From Narthecium ossifragum (lineage: Eukaryota; Streptophyta; Magnoliopsida; Dioscoreales; Nartheciaceae): DNA of 64,000 nucleotides. The DNA is taken from contig OY986973.1 of the NCBI GenBank assembly GCA_963920575.1, positions 2,502,606-2,566,605 of the forward strand, written 5' to 3'. Under the pieces are notes generated by a model. The model saw only the letters and a program-made list of their open reading frames with translations, did not search any database and was not told the DNA's origin. Positions within the stretch are counted from its first letter, which is position 1. Each line of letters begins with the position of its first letter. Below are positions 54,405-64,000 of this stretch, piece after piece. Made by a program: the position numbers and the translations under genes.

Positions 54405-56120
54405 CAGGGGCGGATTTATGAGTGGGCTGCACTGGGCTGTAGCCCGGGCAGCCAGATGAAAATTCTAAAAGGCCTATAAGTTTAACCCATTTAAATTTAA
54501 TATAAATACGCTTAATCAAACTGCCCAGCCATCACGCCAGCCCACTGGGCAGCCCACCTGCCCAACTCACCTGCCCACCCATGAGAAATGTCAAAATTAA
54601 ATTCAACTTACATGCTTACATCATCAATTCGTACGGAAATTCTGATTTGCTTCTGCCCTTCTGCGCATGCCGCCTGTCGCCTGTCCCTGCGGGGTCTAGG
54701 GGTAGCCTGCTAGGTCTTAGGGGAAGGGGCGGCTGAGGTATTGGACGGCTAAAAATCACTGATTTGGGTATACGTCGGCTGAGGTATTATATATAAATTT
54801 CTAATTTTTATTTTTTTTTATCTGATCTTTATTTTCTCAAATTAAATTTCTAATTTTGGATTCATTGAAATTTTGAATATCGATGTCACATCTCTTTCAT
54901 GATGCCATCAGTTCCATTTAAGGGATAGGGGAAGGTTTGATCTATTTCTCGTCGAAAGAGAGGTAAAATCATTTTTTTGTATTTCTCTATTTGTGTTTTG
55001 GTGATTTTTACATATTTTTTGAGACTGGTGGATTGATTTTGTGCATTTTAATGATGGAATTGAATGTCTGTTTTGGCAATTGCTTGTTTCTTGCTTTGTG
55101 GCATATGAATAAAAGTATTGATTGATTTGGGTTGCTATATAGCTGAATTTCCATATAAATTATACATGAAATCTTTGACATAAATAAGTATTTCATGTTT
55201 CTTGCAGGACACCCATGGGTTCAAGGCTTCAAGTTAATATCGTGGCTCCTGATATCTAGGGGTGAGCAGAACCGAACCGAACCCGAAAAACCGAACCGAA
55301 CCGAATTAGTTCGGTCCATTCGGTTCGGTTCTTCGGTCCATTCGGTTCGGTTCGGTTCGGTTCTTGAAAAAAAACTTCGGTTCTCGGTTCGGTTCTTGAA
55401 AAAAAATTCGGTTCGGTTCGGGTCAAAACCGAATAACCCGACTACCCATTAACCCGTTAACCTATACTACCCACTAACCCAAACTACCCACTAACCGAAA
55501 TTTCGGTTCGGTTCGGAACCGAAATTTTCGGTTCGGTTCGGTTCCAAGCCGAATTTCGGTTCGGTTCGGTTCCAATTATTTTGGAACCGAAAAATTCGGT
55601 TCGGTTCGGTTCGGTTCCAATGGTAATTCGGTTCGGTTCGGTTCTCTAAAATCTGGACCGAAAAAAATTCGGTTCTTCGGTTCTGGACCGAGAACCGAAC
55701 CGAAGAACCGAATGCTCACCCCTACTGATATCCCCTTGATTTGTTATTTTGTCTCTCTTAAAAGCAATTTTCTACGACATACAAGCCAAAAAAAATGACC
55801 CTGAAAGGTTAGTAGTTGCATAATTGAGAAATTAGATCCCACTTGCAAATTTTTGTTTTCAGAATTATTTTAGGAATTATTTTATTGTTAAGAAAAGAAT
55901 ATGCTTTGAATATTGAGAACACTACTTGAGCATTTACTGTTTAGATATAGTCTCTTGTTCTTGTATAGAGTAACAATAACTGAAACATAGGAGTAGGCTT
56001 TTTGAAATCCATTAGAGATATTACATTAAAATATGAGCTTGTTATTGGTATAGTTTTCATCAAACAAGCCATTATGATAGTGTTAGCCCGGGCGGACTTT
56101 AAATCCTGGATCCGCCCCTG
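54405..56120. mobile_element. hAT-type element (1.7 kb) in the LecRK-4 kinase domain
   Basis: Ends CAGGGGCGGAT in inverted orientation, with a perfect 8-bp duplication tccatgat (54397-54404 and 56121-56128). No transposase; it contains a second hAT MITE. Its TIR continues with 'gcccgggc' segments on both sides. Confidence 0.92.
55257..55724. mobile_element. Nested hAT MITE made largely of GGTTC pentamers (468 bp)
   Basis: 12-bp perfect inverted ends TAGGGGTGAGCA and a perfect 8-bp duplication ctgatatc (55249-55256 and 55725-55732). The left side begins with gaacc repeats, the right with ggttc repeats and then gaacc again, so long stretches can pair with each other. Confidence 0.93.
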
Positions 56121-56827
56121 TCCATGATAGTAACATGCCAACTCTGGACTGGTCTCGTAGGTTTCGTATCATCAAAGGGGTGGCTTCGGGACTTCTCTAC
56201 TTGCATGAAGAGTGGGAGCAGGTTGTGATCCATAGAGATATTAAAGCTAGCAATGTGCTGCTGGATATCGAAATGAACGGGAGACTGGGAGACTTTGGAC
56301 TTGCTAGACTTTATGACCATGGCACAGATCCTGATACGACGCATGTCGTCGGGACGATGGGCTATATAGAGCCGGAGATGGCCCAAACCTGGAAGGCGTC
56401 AACCCTCACCGATGTGTTTGCTTTCGGCGTTTTCGTTCTGGAGGTCGTCTGCGGGCGGAAGCCTTTGAAGGCGAGCTCGCAGAAGGAGGAGCTGATTCTA
56501 GTCCAATGGGTGGTGGAGAGTTGGCGGAGGGGGTCGTTGCGGGAGACGAGAGATCCGAGGCTTGGAGATCAGTACGAGGTGGAGGAGCTGGAGCTGGTGC
56601 TGAAGCTGGGGTTGCTCTGTTCTCATCCGCTCCCGGCTGCTCGGCCGAGCATGAGGCAAGTCATGCAGTATTTGGATGGCGATGCGCCACTGCCGGAGCT
56701 GTCTGCTACGTACTTGAGCCTCAGCATGACCTCAATGCTACACAATGCGGGGTTTGATGATTATCTTATATCGTATCCTTCTGGTCCTTCCACGGCGACG
56801 GCCAGTACTCTGTCCGGTGGCCGGTGA

Positions 56828-57400
56828 TCGATGAAAGGTTGTTTTTTTGGATTTGCTAGTCTGAAGGCTGCTGCAGCGAGCGGATCACAACAAGACTGTT
56901 TCAGGAAACAGGGATCTCCTAGCATGAATCGCCCAACTCTCAAGGCCATGCGATGCAAGGGACCAATGAAAGTTCTAGGTTGTGACCAATTAGTCATGTC
57001 ACTCTATGGAATATCCGAACAAATTGGAAGTTTTTTTTTTTTTAGTTATAGATTGCATGTGTCGAATAAGTATACTGGTCTGATGTAAATCTTATCTGAT
57101 TGTGTTGGATGATTCTGAATTTATCGATCATGAGTATTAGTATCATCCTAAATTTAACCTTTGAATCTGGCTCCGAGAGGGCGAGTATCATTGCAAGCAT
57201 CATACCCACACCAAAAACACAAAACACAATTAAGTCCTCTGAAAAGAATCGAATCTAACAACACCCCCCTAGAGATTGCAAAAACTCTACACTAAGCAGG
57301 ACTAATGTGCTATAGAAGAGTTGAGATCTTCTCGTCAATCAAGCCATTTTTTAAGAAATCAGGTGATGTGATGCACCAACCAAATACTTGATTTATTACG
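56828..57400. repeat. 3' flank of LecRK-4
   Basis: Matches 23822-24118 and 24486-24750 (LecRK-2 flank) without the LINE insertion, and 42554-42793. Ends at 'gcaccaaccaaatacttg'. Confidence 0.7.
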
Positions 57401-58084
57401 TAACACTATGAGTTGGGATAAGAATTGTCTGCTCGTCCGGGGGGCAACTAGTTAAATTCCAATAGAGAGAGTGAGACTCACATATTAATAATTAAAACAT
57501 TTATATAAATATTATTAAGTTTCTATTTATATACTTAGTTTTAATTTTTCAAATATCATGCGATATTCCTAATCTAATCTAATTATTAATATGGTTAACA
57601 TTAAATTTTACATAATTTAATGTTAAAATTTTAAAGTACTATATTTATCTCTTCAAACTTTAAAATATCATATATATATAAAATTTAACTTCTTATTACG
57701 AGAGGATATTTGCTAAGGAAAAAAATTGCAGGAATAATAACTTAATAAATAAATACATTAGAAAAATAATTGCTGGTGACCCCGATGACAACAATAGATG
57801 GAAATCGACTGCTCAACCCCCGTCGTCCAAAATTGCAACATATTCCCACGGGATATTCCCCCTTTCATTTAACATAACATCTACTTTGTTGTTTAAGTTC
57901 CCTATGGATAGACAACATATCAAAAACCTGAAATTGTTGAGCTTTTCAACGAATATCCAAAACAATGTCACTTCAAGTCATATGAATAGGAAATTGACAC
58001 TTAACGATACCAACAACGATCTTAGAATCACTTTCCACCTTTTAAGTTATCCAAAGACTTTGCATACCTCGGCAAAGTCTTAGA
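57401..58084. other. AT-rich intergenic sequence
   Basis: Low-complexity AT DNA with a (TA)n tract at about 57669-57680; no gene or repeat recognised. Confidence 0.35.
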
Positions 58085-58223
58085 GCTCCTGTACTTGAGG
58101 GTGTCCCTTGGCTTGGCGTCCATTTCATGCCGTTGCTCGCCGCATGGATACCGTGCTTCGCCGGAAATTAACCATAATCACATGTTGCTGGTGGCCAATA
58201 GGGATGTTTAAAGATTTCCTTGT
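58085..58223. repeat. Remnant of a LecRK upstream region
   Basis: Resembles 3205-3330 ('ttggcgtccatt...tgccgttgctcgccg.atggatacc', 'ggatgtttaaagatttcc'). No kinase follows; a MULE-like element begins here, so a fifth gene may have been lost or displaced. Confidence 0.55.
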
Positions 58224-58499
58224 CGACGTGGTTTGGCTCGGTCACGGAAAACCGGTTTTTCGTCCAATTTTGACTCATTTAGTCTATTTTGACTGGTTTT
58301 GCTGACGTAGGTAGAAAGAGATGTGAGGGAGAGAGAGAGCACCCGCCGGGGTCATCGGCGCCGCCACCGAGTAGGTGGAGCGCGACGGGGGGCGAGGACG
58401 ACGCCAACGGCCTTGCCAAGGGCGATTCAGACTCATGAGAGGACCAGGACCCCAAGATGGTCGAGGCGGACAACATCGACGGCGAGGTGGAGGCTGAGA

Positions 58500-58862
58500 G
58501 CGGCGGGGGTTGGCTGTGAAGCTGGTGAACTGCGGGACGGGGGAGGGCTCGGAGAGGACGTGGACGCCGCTGTCATTGTGGACGCCGTTGTCGTCGTCTC
58601 GGATGAAGACGTGGTTGAAGACGAGGAGGAAGAGCTGGCAGAAGACGGCGGAGGAGGAGGGGTGGCCAAAGCAGGAGGAACAGGGGAACTAGAAGGCGTC
58701 GAAGCTGGTGTCAAGGGAGGCAAGAAGGGGCTGGGAAGGGGTGCCGAGCTGGGCGAGGACGACGTAGGTGGTGGTCTGGAGGAGGCTGTGGCCGGAGGCG
58801 ATGGGGACAGAGAACTTCTTGGGCTTAGAGGTGGAGGGTTTGGCGACGGTGTGATCCGGACG
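58500..58862 (-). pseudogene. Captured fragment of an A1 aspartic protease (AED3-like)
   Basis: One minus-strand frame reads KKFSVPIASGHSLLQTTTYV, VLAQLGTPSQPLLASLDTSFDAF, a stop where Trp is usual, then FPCSSCFG. This is the start of the mature enzyme with the first catalytic Asp motif (DTS) of plant secreted aspartic proteases related to AED3. The rest of the enzyme, including the second Asp, is absent. The Ser/Pro-rich long frame on the same strand is merely a shadow of it. Confidence 0.7.
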
Positions 58863-58904
58863 GTGGAGGCGGCAACAAGCGGGCAGTGGCCTCTCCCGTG
58901 ATCC

Positions 58905-59040
58905 CCATCACCACCGCCCAGGCCGCGGTCAGAGGTGGACTCGCCGTCGGGGGTGGTGAGGTTGACGATGAACGTCTCCAAGGTGAGGTCGCCGGTGGTG
59001 TTTGACCGATCCCCGTACCAATAGAAGTATGGCCAGGGAT
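58905..59040 (-). pseudogene. Captured fragment of a second aspartic protease
   Basis: The minus strand reads YFYWYGDRSNTTGDLTLETF then IVNLTTPDGES, the 'flap'-side segment typical of nepenthesin-like A1 proteases with a YGD.S.T.G.L..E motif. It is of a different subtype from the AED3-like piece next to it, and no continuous frame links them. Confidence 0.65.
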
Positions 59041-59092
59041 GGTCGGGGGATCGGCACGGCCTTGGGGTGCCCAGCGAGGATACGTGGCCCGA

Positions 59093-59420
59093 CGGTCGGC
59101 CTACAAAGCATACATGTGGCTCTCCCGCATCGCCGAAGCCCTCCTCTCCGCGGGCGATGCACCTCGTCTGTTGCTTGCGCCACTGCCCTCGTCTCTTCCG
59201 ACATCGAGCGCTTCCTCCTCTCTGACTCCGATGAGATCCCCCCAACTCTCAAGTAGATCTCCAAGATCGCCGCCTCCGACGAGATGTGCTCCTCCCTCGG
59301 CACCGATCTCTATGGCTGCTGGGCCAGCCAAGATGCCTCCTTCACCGCCTGCGTCTTCCGCAGCTCCCTCCTCTCCGTCGCCAAGTTCCGGGACCTCACC
59401 AGCCCTCCTTATCCTTCTTA
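59093..59420 (+). pseudogene. Captured fragment of an unidentified gene
   Basis: Exon-like GC-rich sequence whose best reading shifts frame: AYMWLSRIAEALLSAGDAP, then ALVSSDIERFLLSDSDEIPP, a stop after TLK, and ISKIAASDEMCSSL. These read as natural protein sequence, but I do not recognise the family. Frame changes and the stop show it is broken. Confidence 0.4.
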
Positions 59421-59799
59421 TTGGCATCGCCCTTGTCGCGCTCCACCTACTCGGCGGCGGCGCCGATGACCCCCGCGAGTGCTCTCTCGCTCTCTCTCTC
59501 TCTCTCTCCCTCGCGTCTCTCTCTCCCCACGTCAGCAAAACCAATAACGAGTTAAAATTGGGTGAAAACCGGTCACGTGTGTGTCACGTGGCTGGTTTTC
59601 CGTGACCCAGCCAAACGGCGTCAGCATAGCTGGACTAAATTGCCATGTTTTGAAACTATAATGTTATTTTATGTGATTTTGAAAGATAAGGGTACTAAAA
59701 TGTCAAACACTGAAACTACAGAGTATCAAAGTGTAATTTGACCACCCAATATAACACCTAAATCTGGTGAGCTTTCTCGTTGTGGTTAAAGATATCTAT

Positions 59800-60112
59800 A
59801 CGCCGGCCCTCACTGTTCGGACCCCTTGTGCACCGAAACCATTGACCCAGATGTGTGGCCCCGTCGGCCTAACCGGCTCACACGTAGGTCTTCGGCCCAA
59901 TACTAGTAGATTCGAGACTCTCAGGAGCAGTTCCATCGAGCCAAGCCATTTGAATCGATCGTGAAATGGCCACGGCGACGGCGTGGGTGGCTGCGGGGGC
60001 CGCTTTTTGCCGTGGTTCAAGCTCCGGCAAGATTGGCAGGATGATGCCCGTATGCTTGTCTACTCGAGATCTCCACTCCTCCTTTCTCTTTGGTGTTGGA
60101 CTAATGTCGTAA
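59800..60112 (+). other. LecRK downstream block, copy 3, with a 48-codon frame
   Basis: The first 170 bases match 7290-7440. Unlike the other copies, this one keeps an ATG at 59966 (gaaATGG) opening a 48-codon Ala-rich frame (MATATAWVAAGAAFCRGSS...) that looks like an organelle-targeting first exon, with GT sites inside. No second exon is visible; the AT-rich stretch to 60566 holds nothing else. The block may be the 5' end of a neighbouring gene repeated with the kinases. Confidence 0.4.
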
Positions 60113-60566
60113 AATCCTGAAAGATACTAGTAAATATCGCAAACTTTCTAATTTTTATAACAGCATCACAAAATCTCTTGAAAAATGGAAATATAGGCTT
60201 TCGTTGGGTTAATAGACTTGACCATAATAAACTATATAATTAAATTGTGGAATAAGAAAGTTGTGCTTGACCAGAATAGAAGTTAAAATTAAAAATATCC
60301 AATATAGTTAGGAATACTTTAGTAATTTGAAATTTATGTTCACATTAAACCAATCCTTGAGTTTTTCTTTTTTTTCTTTTGAAATGACTCTTTACGATTT
60401 TCAATCAGTTTTGTTATACTATTTGGAACTTAGGATGGTTTGTGATATTTAGTCTTTGACATGGAGTTTTATGGTATTAATTCTATTTTATTTCTCAACG
60501 GGTTTATTTGGGTTATCTATGGGTGTTTTCTTTCCGGATTAATTAGGCTTACAAATAGTCAACCGA

Positions 60567-61630
60567 ATGAGTGAGGAGCGGCTGAGAGCTCTGGCCGGGG
60601 AGATACCCAACCAGGACGCCCCACCTCCATGGCCTCCAGATGGGAATCAACCTAGAGATGTTAGAGATGCGAGGAAGAAGGTCTCCTACGCAGCAGCAGC
60701 CGCCCTTAGACCCATTTCACCCTTTGTCTCCGACGAAGAGCTAGCGAGGATTGGTCCCCTGTACGCTGATGAGATAGTCTTGGAGGATGAGCTCTTAGAC
60801 CATTGTTGTAGGAAATGGCAGTTCTCCCTGTTTGGGAGGTTCATGGGGAGGAGAATGCCATTGAGGTTCATCAAAGAGAGATTGTCCTCTTTGTGGAGTA
60901 CAACCGATAGCTTCTAGGTGATTGATCTGGCTAGAGGAATCCTAGTCTTTCAGTTTTCAAACGAGATGGATTTCCAACATGTTCTATCGATGGGTCCTTG
61001 GTCGGTCGGCGGGAGAATGCTCTCCCTTCTCCGGTGGAGGGAAGATTTTTGCCCGGTGCCGGAGGACTTTTCCAAGATGCCGGTCTGGGTTAGGTTGCCA
61101 GAGCTTCCCATAGTGCTCTTTGACAGGGAAGCAGTCATCAGGATCGCATCCTCCATTGGTCTACCCCTCATGGTTGATTTGGTTATGGAGGACGTCGAGC
61201 GGGGGAGGTACGCACGCGTGTGCGTAGAAATGGATTTGAATTAGGTTGTCAAATTTGGGGTTCCTATGCGTTCTAGGTGTGGCCGACGGCTGGTGGAATT
61301 TGTGTATGAGAATGTGGCCATTTGCCATCGATGTGCGCGGATCGGTCATGGTACCGGCTCATGCCTGAGGGAGGTCACTACATCGACGACTGGGATGGAG
61401 GAAGGTCTTGGGAGCCCTAACTCGGGTTCCCAGATGATGGGAGACGATGGCCCCCCGGGTTTTGGTAAGGGCGGAACCCAAGAGATGGAGGGAGATCAAG
61501 AGGTGGATAGGGATAGATCTCAGAGGAAGGGAGGACCCTACTCACCGGAGCTGATCGCGAGAGCCGCCGACGAATGGCACGTCGTCCGGCGGGAGCGGAG
61601 GGCTTCCCGAGGACGCCTGGGGATGCGTGC
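60567..61630 (+). pseudogene. LINE ORF1 relic (DUF4283 and zinc knuckle), cut by an LTR
   Basis: One frame with two stop codons (TAG 60915-60917 and TAG 61242-61244) encodes the DUF4283 region (WQFSLFGRFMGRR, GPWSVGGRMLSLLRW, PVWVRLPELPIVLFDREAVI) and a CCHC knuckle (CHRCARIGHGTGSC). It is related to, but clearly different from, the ORF1 at 19357-21132. It ends where the LTR at 61631 is inserted; the rest lies outside the window. Confidence 0.88.
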
Positions 61631-64000
61631 TGTGAGGACCTGTCCCTCTACCCCTGTGGCTCGTTGTAAACCGCAAGGGCAATTTGGTAAATTGCGCCTT
61701 GTTGGTTTGTTTCACACCCGTGTGTGCACACACTGGCCTTATTTGTGTTAGTGTTTGTTAGAATGGTTAGGTGAACCCGAGATCGGAAGATCTGAGCTTG
61801 GGCTTGTGTTTTAGCCCAAGTTTGCCTTTCTGGGCGAAGGAGATCGATCTGGATTGCTAATGAGATCGATCTGGCCTTGCTAGCCAGATCGATCTGACAT
61901 GCTTTGGAGATCGATCGCTTAGTGCAGAAGGTCTTTGGGCTGTTTGCGGCTCGAGAGCGATCGATCGGACTCGTGATCAAACAGTTGGTGGCTTTTCTTT
62001 TCTCTTCGGCGATGACGGCAGCCGGCCGTCGCTCTCCCTTGTCAGAAGGGGAGGACTTTCCCTCCCCTCCCCCAGCTTTTCCCCGCCTTCGCCTGCTTTC
62101 CCCCAGGCTTTCCTCCCCCTTCTTCCCTTCTCTTCTCCTCTCTTCTTCTTCCTTCCTTCTCTTCTTTCCCGTGGTGCTCTGTTTCTTCTCTTCTTCCGCC
62201 GGCAAGCTCCTTTCTTCCGTTCTCCCTCCTCCGGCCACCGATTTTGGCGTTCTAATGCTTGTTGGATTCGTGGCGACGAGAGGAAGGTTGCTGAGGTGGT
62301 TTGGAGTCGTGTTGGTGACTGGTTTTCGAGGGATCAACTAAGGAATGCGTTGTTGGGTAGGTTCTTCTAACTACATGTGTTCTTTAATGGGTTGCTCGTG
62401 ATCTAGCCGTTGGATCTTGATGATCCTTATTTTGTTGGATTCCTTATACCTAGTAGAATATCTGATTTAAGTTTCATGTTAATCAGTTGAGATTTGAGTA
62501 GGTTTTATGCATGATTAAGCTCGGTTTCTCTGTTTTTCTGCTGTTCTTGAAGAACAGCCGGCTTGCGGCGTGTTTTCCGGCCGGTGTGTACGTGATCTTG
62601 GGCTGAGATAAACATATCAGTTGTAGATCTCTTTGTTAGCTTTCCATTCCATCTTGTTTCGTAATTTTCCGATTTTTCTACAATTTCTTATGAAATGTTT
62701 ACTGGAGGGCTGCGTTGCAGCAATTAATTAGAAAGTTAGTTTTGATTAGTGGTTTTCATTAGCGTTTTTCCGTTAATCCAACCGTTGGATGATTTTGGAT
62801 TTTGGATATGTTGATCCATACATGTAGCTCTACTGGTGGCAAAGTTGGATCTTGAATCCGACGTCATTTGGACGTCGAATCGACCAGATCAAATAGCCTC
62901 TAGTAGAGAAGATTTGGTGTTTTAAATATAATATTATATGTCGAATTATAATATTATATTTCTACTGTTTATCAGCGGTTTTCGGGGTTGCTTTCCGTTG
63001 CAGGAGTTCGCGGTTGACGGTCGTGGTACCGTCGTAAAGCCGGGACCCGCTGCGGATCGGCTGGCAGCGGTCGGTAATGCCACTGCAGCGATCCAGTAGA
63101 CTTATATGATGCTTGACATACTGTTGCATGCTCTGCTTCTTATCTGTGTATGTCATAGCATGCATCGTTGACTTGTGCATTAGTTGCATTGGTTAGGGCG
63201 TGGGTGATCTTTGGGTCGCCGTCCCAAGGCTGGAAGCTCAGACTTAGCCCTAGGACCGGGGTTGGGTTGTTTGGACCCGGTTTGAATTATAGTGTCCAGT
63301 CGATTCGATGATAGGCTTAGATGACTGGTACACTAGTTGCTTGATGATATTAGAGGTCGTGTCGGCCTTGAGTCGGATGGTGAGGTGTAGCCGGTGTCCT
63401 ACTGTGCTGACCCGGCGAGTAGTGAAGTTGCCTACTCAGCTTGTGTGTCGTCAGTGTTGTTCCCGTTATTGAATGCTGCTCCTAGGCCTCAGGGACATGC
63501 GGTGGGGTTATGGGACCCCTGTATACACCCAGGTCCTACTTAAAGGCGACACTGATGCGTTTCCCTCTTCCTTCTGTGTGTCGTAGTGTAGATCCCTACT
63601 GAGGTTAGTGCTCACTCCTACTCGGGCTGAGTTTTGCAGGTGCAGGCGTCAGTTCTTCTTCCGTGGCCCCTACCGGGCAGTTGGTTGGCGGTGCGGCGGC
63701 GCCAGGTGGAGTCTGAGAGGTGGTGCTCCTTTACAGTTTTTATCCTAGGTTAGATAGTCTCCTACAGGAGTAATGTTGTATTTGAACTCCCCCCTCTCCG
63801 AGGTTATGTATATTAAATCATTTTGAGTTTGTAAATCTGTGGTCTGAGGTTTTTGCTAATTAATGTTATTTTAATTTGGGGTTTTTGATGATTTGCTAAG
63901 GAGACCAATAGGTTAGAGGGAACCCTCGCCAGCTTTGTTTTCCGCGTTTTATAGTTTCCGGTTCGCGTCGCCCGGCCCGGTTGGGCTTTCGCGGGTCGGG
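61631..64000 (+). mobile_element. LTR of the TGTGAGGACC family, running off the window
   Basis: Aligns with 30283-32712 from its first base nearly to its end; the window stops about 8 bases before the expected GCGCGACA. The left flank is cgtgc. GATCGATC hairpins lie at 61840-61930 (13-bp arms 61863-61875/61883-61895), followed by a C/T-rich block as in the other copies. Whether it is solo or the 5' LTR of a full element cannot be told from here. Confidence 0.85.

Larger units (their letters stand above)
46717..56827 (+). pseudogene. LecRK-4: lectin receptor kinase pseudogene split by two transposons
   Basis: Gene pieces lie at 46717-47962, 54357-54404 and 56129-56827, otherwise nearly identical to LecRK-2 and LecRK-3. 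Lesions: an 8-bp insertion at about 47061-47069 (local duplication of 'cctcta' sequence) in the lectin domain; a 1-bp deletion at about 47321; a PIF/Harbinger element at 47963-54353 between the kinase codons for ELLL and VYEF; a hAT element at 54405-56120 after KYLHD; and in the last piece GYIEPEMAQ, where the APE motif has become EPE. HRDIKASN and DFG remain. The 8-bp and 1-bp changes alone destroy the frame, so it cannot make a receptor. The high similarity means all this happened after a recent duplication. Confidence 0.95.
58224..59745. mobile_element. MULE-like chimeric element with long inverted ends
   Basis: About 165 bp at 58225-58390 recur inverted at 59436-59622 (gtttggct.ggtcacggaaaacc, ggttttgctgacgt, gggtcatcggcgccgcc, gagtaggtggagcgcgac), with one extra G-box stretch on the right. 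The right side continues into a terminus-like 'gagtatcaaagtgtaatttgacc' ending near 59745. Between the arms is GC-rich exon-like DNA with at least three gene fragments in two orientations. This is the Pack-MULE pattern; a clean 9-bp target duplication was not found, and the left end looks truncated. Confidence 0.6.

Noticed and set aside
58433..59245. 270-codon Ser/Pro-rich minus-strand frame as a cell-wall-type gene
   Set aside because: The neighbouring frame on the same strand reads real aspartic-protease sequence, so the Ser/Pro-rich frame is a shadow of GC-rich captured exons.

Overview
The window is nuclear DNA from a flowering plant. The evidence is receptor kinases of the L-type lectin class, GT-AG introns, plant LINE, Copia, LTR, PIF/Harbinger, hAT and Helitron elements, and two 200-base N gaps (9105-9304 and 42794-42993). 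The GC-rich third codon positions of the kinase genes would fit a monocot, but I cannot name the species.

The backbone is a tandem cluster of LecRK genes, all on the + strand. LecRK-1 (3550-5541) is an older, more diverged paralog. LecRK-2 (21836-23821) and LecRK-3 (40568-42553) are nearly identical and both look intact. LecRK-4 (46717-56827) is a pseudogene with two small frameshifts. Its kinase domain was entered by a 6.4-kb PIF/Harbinger transposon and, 48 bp of coding sequence later, by a 1.7-kb hAT element that itself carries a second hAT MITE. A scrap of LecRK upstream sequence at 58085-58223 suggests that the array once extended further. A common downstream block (copies near 7290, 24753 and 59800) and a common Copia remnant (15030, 25716, 44285) recur between the genes, so the array grew by duplication of gene-plus-transposon units.

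Between the genes almost everything is transposable element. Region by region: a captured MCTP/FTIP C-terminal fragment (536-1003); two coiled-coil exons (1697-2288); MITEs (6074-7215); a palindromic tandem repeat (8201-8328); LINE debris split by a solo LTR that holds a reverse-oriented relative (9305-14850); a near full-length L1-type LINE with an intact ORF1 and a three-stop ORF2, bounded by 14-bp target duplications (15255-21279); a Copia remnant split by a 12.7-kb array of three LTRs and two gag-only interiors (27287-39960), itself hit by a 2.4-kb solo LTR and a hAT MITE; simple and minisatellite repeats (43440-43935); the Harbinger and hAT nest (47963-56120); a MULE-like element with fragments of two aspartic proteases (58224-59745); and a LINE ORF1 relic cut by another LTR of the same family, which runs off the right edge.

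The parts most worth a second look are: (1) the Harbinger element, which besides its SANT/Myb-like protein and DDE transposase contains a small gene for an RNase-H1-type hybrid-binding (viroplasmin-like) domain with a C-terminal membrane anchor; (2) arrays of hairpins around a fixed GATCGATC core with differing but complementary arms in one LTR family; (3) the chimeric MULE-like element; (4) a pair of small Helitrons with textbook ends; and (5) the three-LTR gag-only array. LecRK-2 and LecRK-3 are the only plainly intact host genes. Everything else that codes is transposon-derived, broken, or too short to judge.
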